Shown here: piece by piece, positions 62,901 to 64,000 of the stretch
Numbering within the stretch: the stretch's first letter is position 1
How the letters are laid out: every line of letters starts with the position of its first letter
Translations under genes and position numbers: made by a program
Source: Prostheceraeus crozeri
Lineage: Eukaryota > Platyhelminthes > Polycladida > Euryleptidae
Direction: 5' to 3'
DNA: 64,000 bases
Assembly (NCBI GenBank): GCA_907163375.1
Contig: CAJQUW010007293.1
Location: 282,001-346,000 of the forward strand
Notes under the pieces: model-generated
Database searches by the model: none
What the model was told of the DNA's origin: nothing
The model's input: the letters and a program-made list of their open reading frames with translations, nothing else

Positions 62901-64000
62901 GTTATTGTTATTCTACACCAGGTTTAACATGGCTAGCAGGATTAAAACATACAAATGTTAAACTTAAACATTATAAAGAAAATACATATGATAAATTATT
63001 ATTTTTTGAATCTGGAATTAGAGGTGGTGTTTCATCAGTTTTAGGTAATAGATATGTTAAATGTTATAATAAAAAAGTAAATCCTGATGATTATGGAATA
63101 ATGAAACCTTTATCTCCAGAAGAAAAAGAAAAAATATTAGAAATTTTTCGAACGAAACAAGAAGGAGTAGAACGTGAAAAAGCAATTGATGAATTCATGA
63201 GAGAAAACTATTTGTTATATTATGATTTTAATAGCTTATATTCTTCTTGCATGATACAAGAATTACCAACAGGTGAAATGACATGGTGTAATAATCGTAC
63301 GTCATCAGAGATGTCTACTAGGGCTTCACCCGATCTAGATTATCAAAGAACATATGATGGTGAAAATAATTTTGGTTATGTATATGAAGTTGATTTAGTA
63401 TACCCTGATTATATAAAAGAAGCAACAAAATATTATCCTTTCTGTCCAGAAAACAAAATTCCCAATATAGAAGATTTTTCAGATTATCAAAAATCTATAA
63501 TGCCGAAAAAATACAGACCAACAAAAAAACTTATGTTAACACAAAGTAATAAAGGAAAGTATGTTGTTGAAGGAAGAATGCTAGATTGGTATTTAGATCA
63601 TGGAATGATTCTCACAAAAATTCACCGGAAACTAGTGTATAAAAAATCTAAATGGTTAAAAGATTATATTGAGTTCAATATTGAAAAACGCAAAATATCT
63701 AAAAGAAATAAAGATGATTTTGGAAACGTGTTCTTCAAATTAATGAATAATGCATTTTATGGTAAGACTTTAGAAAATGTGCGTAATAGACAAAATATTG
63801 AAATAGTTTATGATAGAGATAGATTTCAAAATTTAACAAGGAAACCTACATATAAAAGAACTACTAGATTCAGTGATGAACTTTGTGCTGTTCATCTAAG
63901 AAGAAGCATTGTAAAACATGATAAGTTTAATTTCATTGGTTTCACTATATTAGAATTAGCTAAACTATTTATGTATAGTTTTATATATGATTATTTAGCA
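59911..64000 (+). pseudogene. pPolB: Protein-primed family B DNA polymerase, lineage 2 (Polinton 3), cut by window edge
   Basis: Orthologue of 36077-40548. It starts at 59911 after TTTCTTTAAAAAATAAAAA with a Cys-x2-Cys motif. The N-terminal domain DDYCFLWSIIAHLHP, long coiled region, FPCLQCMTSFRTLEEMNRHL zinc finger, Exo I IYCDFEAYN (near 61757), HDHLNG zinc stretch, motif A YYDFNSLYSS (near 63220) and motif B MNNAFYGKT (near 63740) are present, and motif C lies beyond the window. Broken, with few breaks. Several hairpin elements are inside it. Confidence 0.88.
60263..60293. repeat. Paired-hairpin element in the polymerase gene (Polinton 3)
   Basis: GACATCGGAGATGTC and GGGCTTCGCCC. At the same point in Polinton 2 (near 36450) the codons read straight from SV to E without the insert. 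Confidence 0.88.

Larger units (their letters stand above)
47448..64000 (+). mobile_element. Polinton 3 (Maverick), rearranged, runs off the window
   Basis: The left side begins in the inner type of terminal repeat seen in Polinton 2, but without the AGTAG terminus or hairpin, so the exact start is uncertain. Genes: protease (plus), PLA2-integrase, pX-like, major capsid, a 2.57-kb duplicate of the last two, hydrophobic protein (all minus), then on plus a fibre fragment, a short coiled protein, a zinc-finger protein, an Asn-rich protein, a second-lineage ATPase and a lineage 2 polymerase. It has the most open genes of the three, with only a few breaks in view. The right end lies outside. Confidence 0.85.

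Overview
The window is a stretch of invertebrate animal nuclear DNA, very AT-rich and almost filled by mobile DNA. No host gene could be recognised. The animal cannot be named from this sequence. A metazoan, probably an arthropod or another invertebrate, is inferred from the mariner/Tc1 transposons and from the large Polinton (Maverick) elements, which carry adenovirus-like capsid genes.

Layout. 28-1800 is a mariner-type transposon of the DD41D kind, with 200-bp inverted ends and TA duplications. 1803-7013 is plain host DNA. 7016-25532 is a decayed Tc1 copy split by Polinton 1 (7776-24856), which is bounded by the 6-bp target duplication tacatg. After 2.2 kb of host DNA comes Polinton 2 (27716-44407, duplication atcgtt), which lies in the opposite orientation. 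Then 3 kb of host DNA leads to Polinton 3 (from about 47448), which runs off the right edge. All three are treated as genomic fossils. Polinton 1 and 2 have both ends but about ten or more breaks each. Polinton 3 keeps the most open genes but is rearranged.

The shared gene set is a complete virion toolkit: major capsid protein (double jelly roll), a probable minor capsid (penton) protein, a packaging ATPase, an adenovirus-type protease, hydrophobic core proteins resembling adenovirus pX/pVI, a coiled-coil fibre-like protein, a protein-primed B-family DNA polymerase, and a retrovirus-type integrase. The integrase is joined in one reading frame to a parvovirus-type phospholipase A2 domain.

The most unusual points are these. 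(1) The polymerase of Polinton 1 is interrupted exactly at its catalytic YxD|TDS motif by an intein carrying a LAGLIDADG endonuclease. (2) Polinton 1 and 2 are near twins in their capsid genes but have unrelated polymerases in opposite orientations, and Polinton 3 has a different ATPase, so whole modules have been exchanged. (3) Short GC-rich paired hairpins are scattered through all three elements. They occur in frame inside genes and are present or absent between copies, much like Rickettsia palindromic elements. (4) PLA2 and integrase form a single protein. (5) A recent 2.57-kb tandem duplication doubles the capsid gene in Polinton 3. (6) A T-rich/TAAAAATG signal sits directly on nearly every start codon.

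All calls come from reading translations and sequence by eye. No database search was run.
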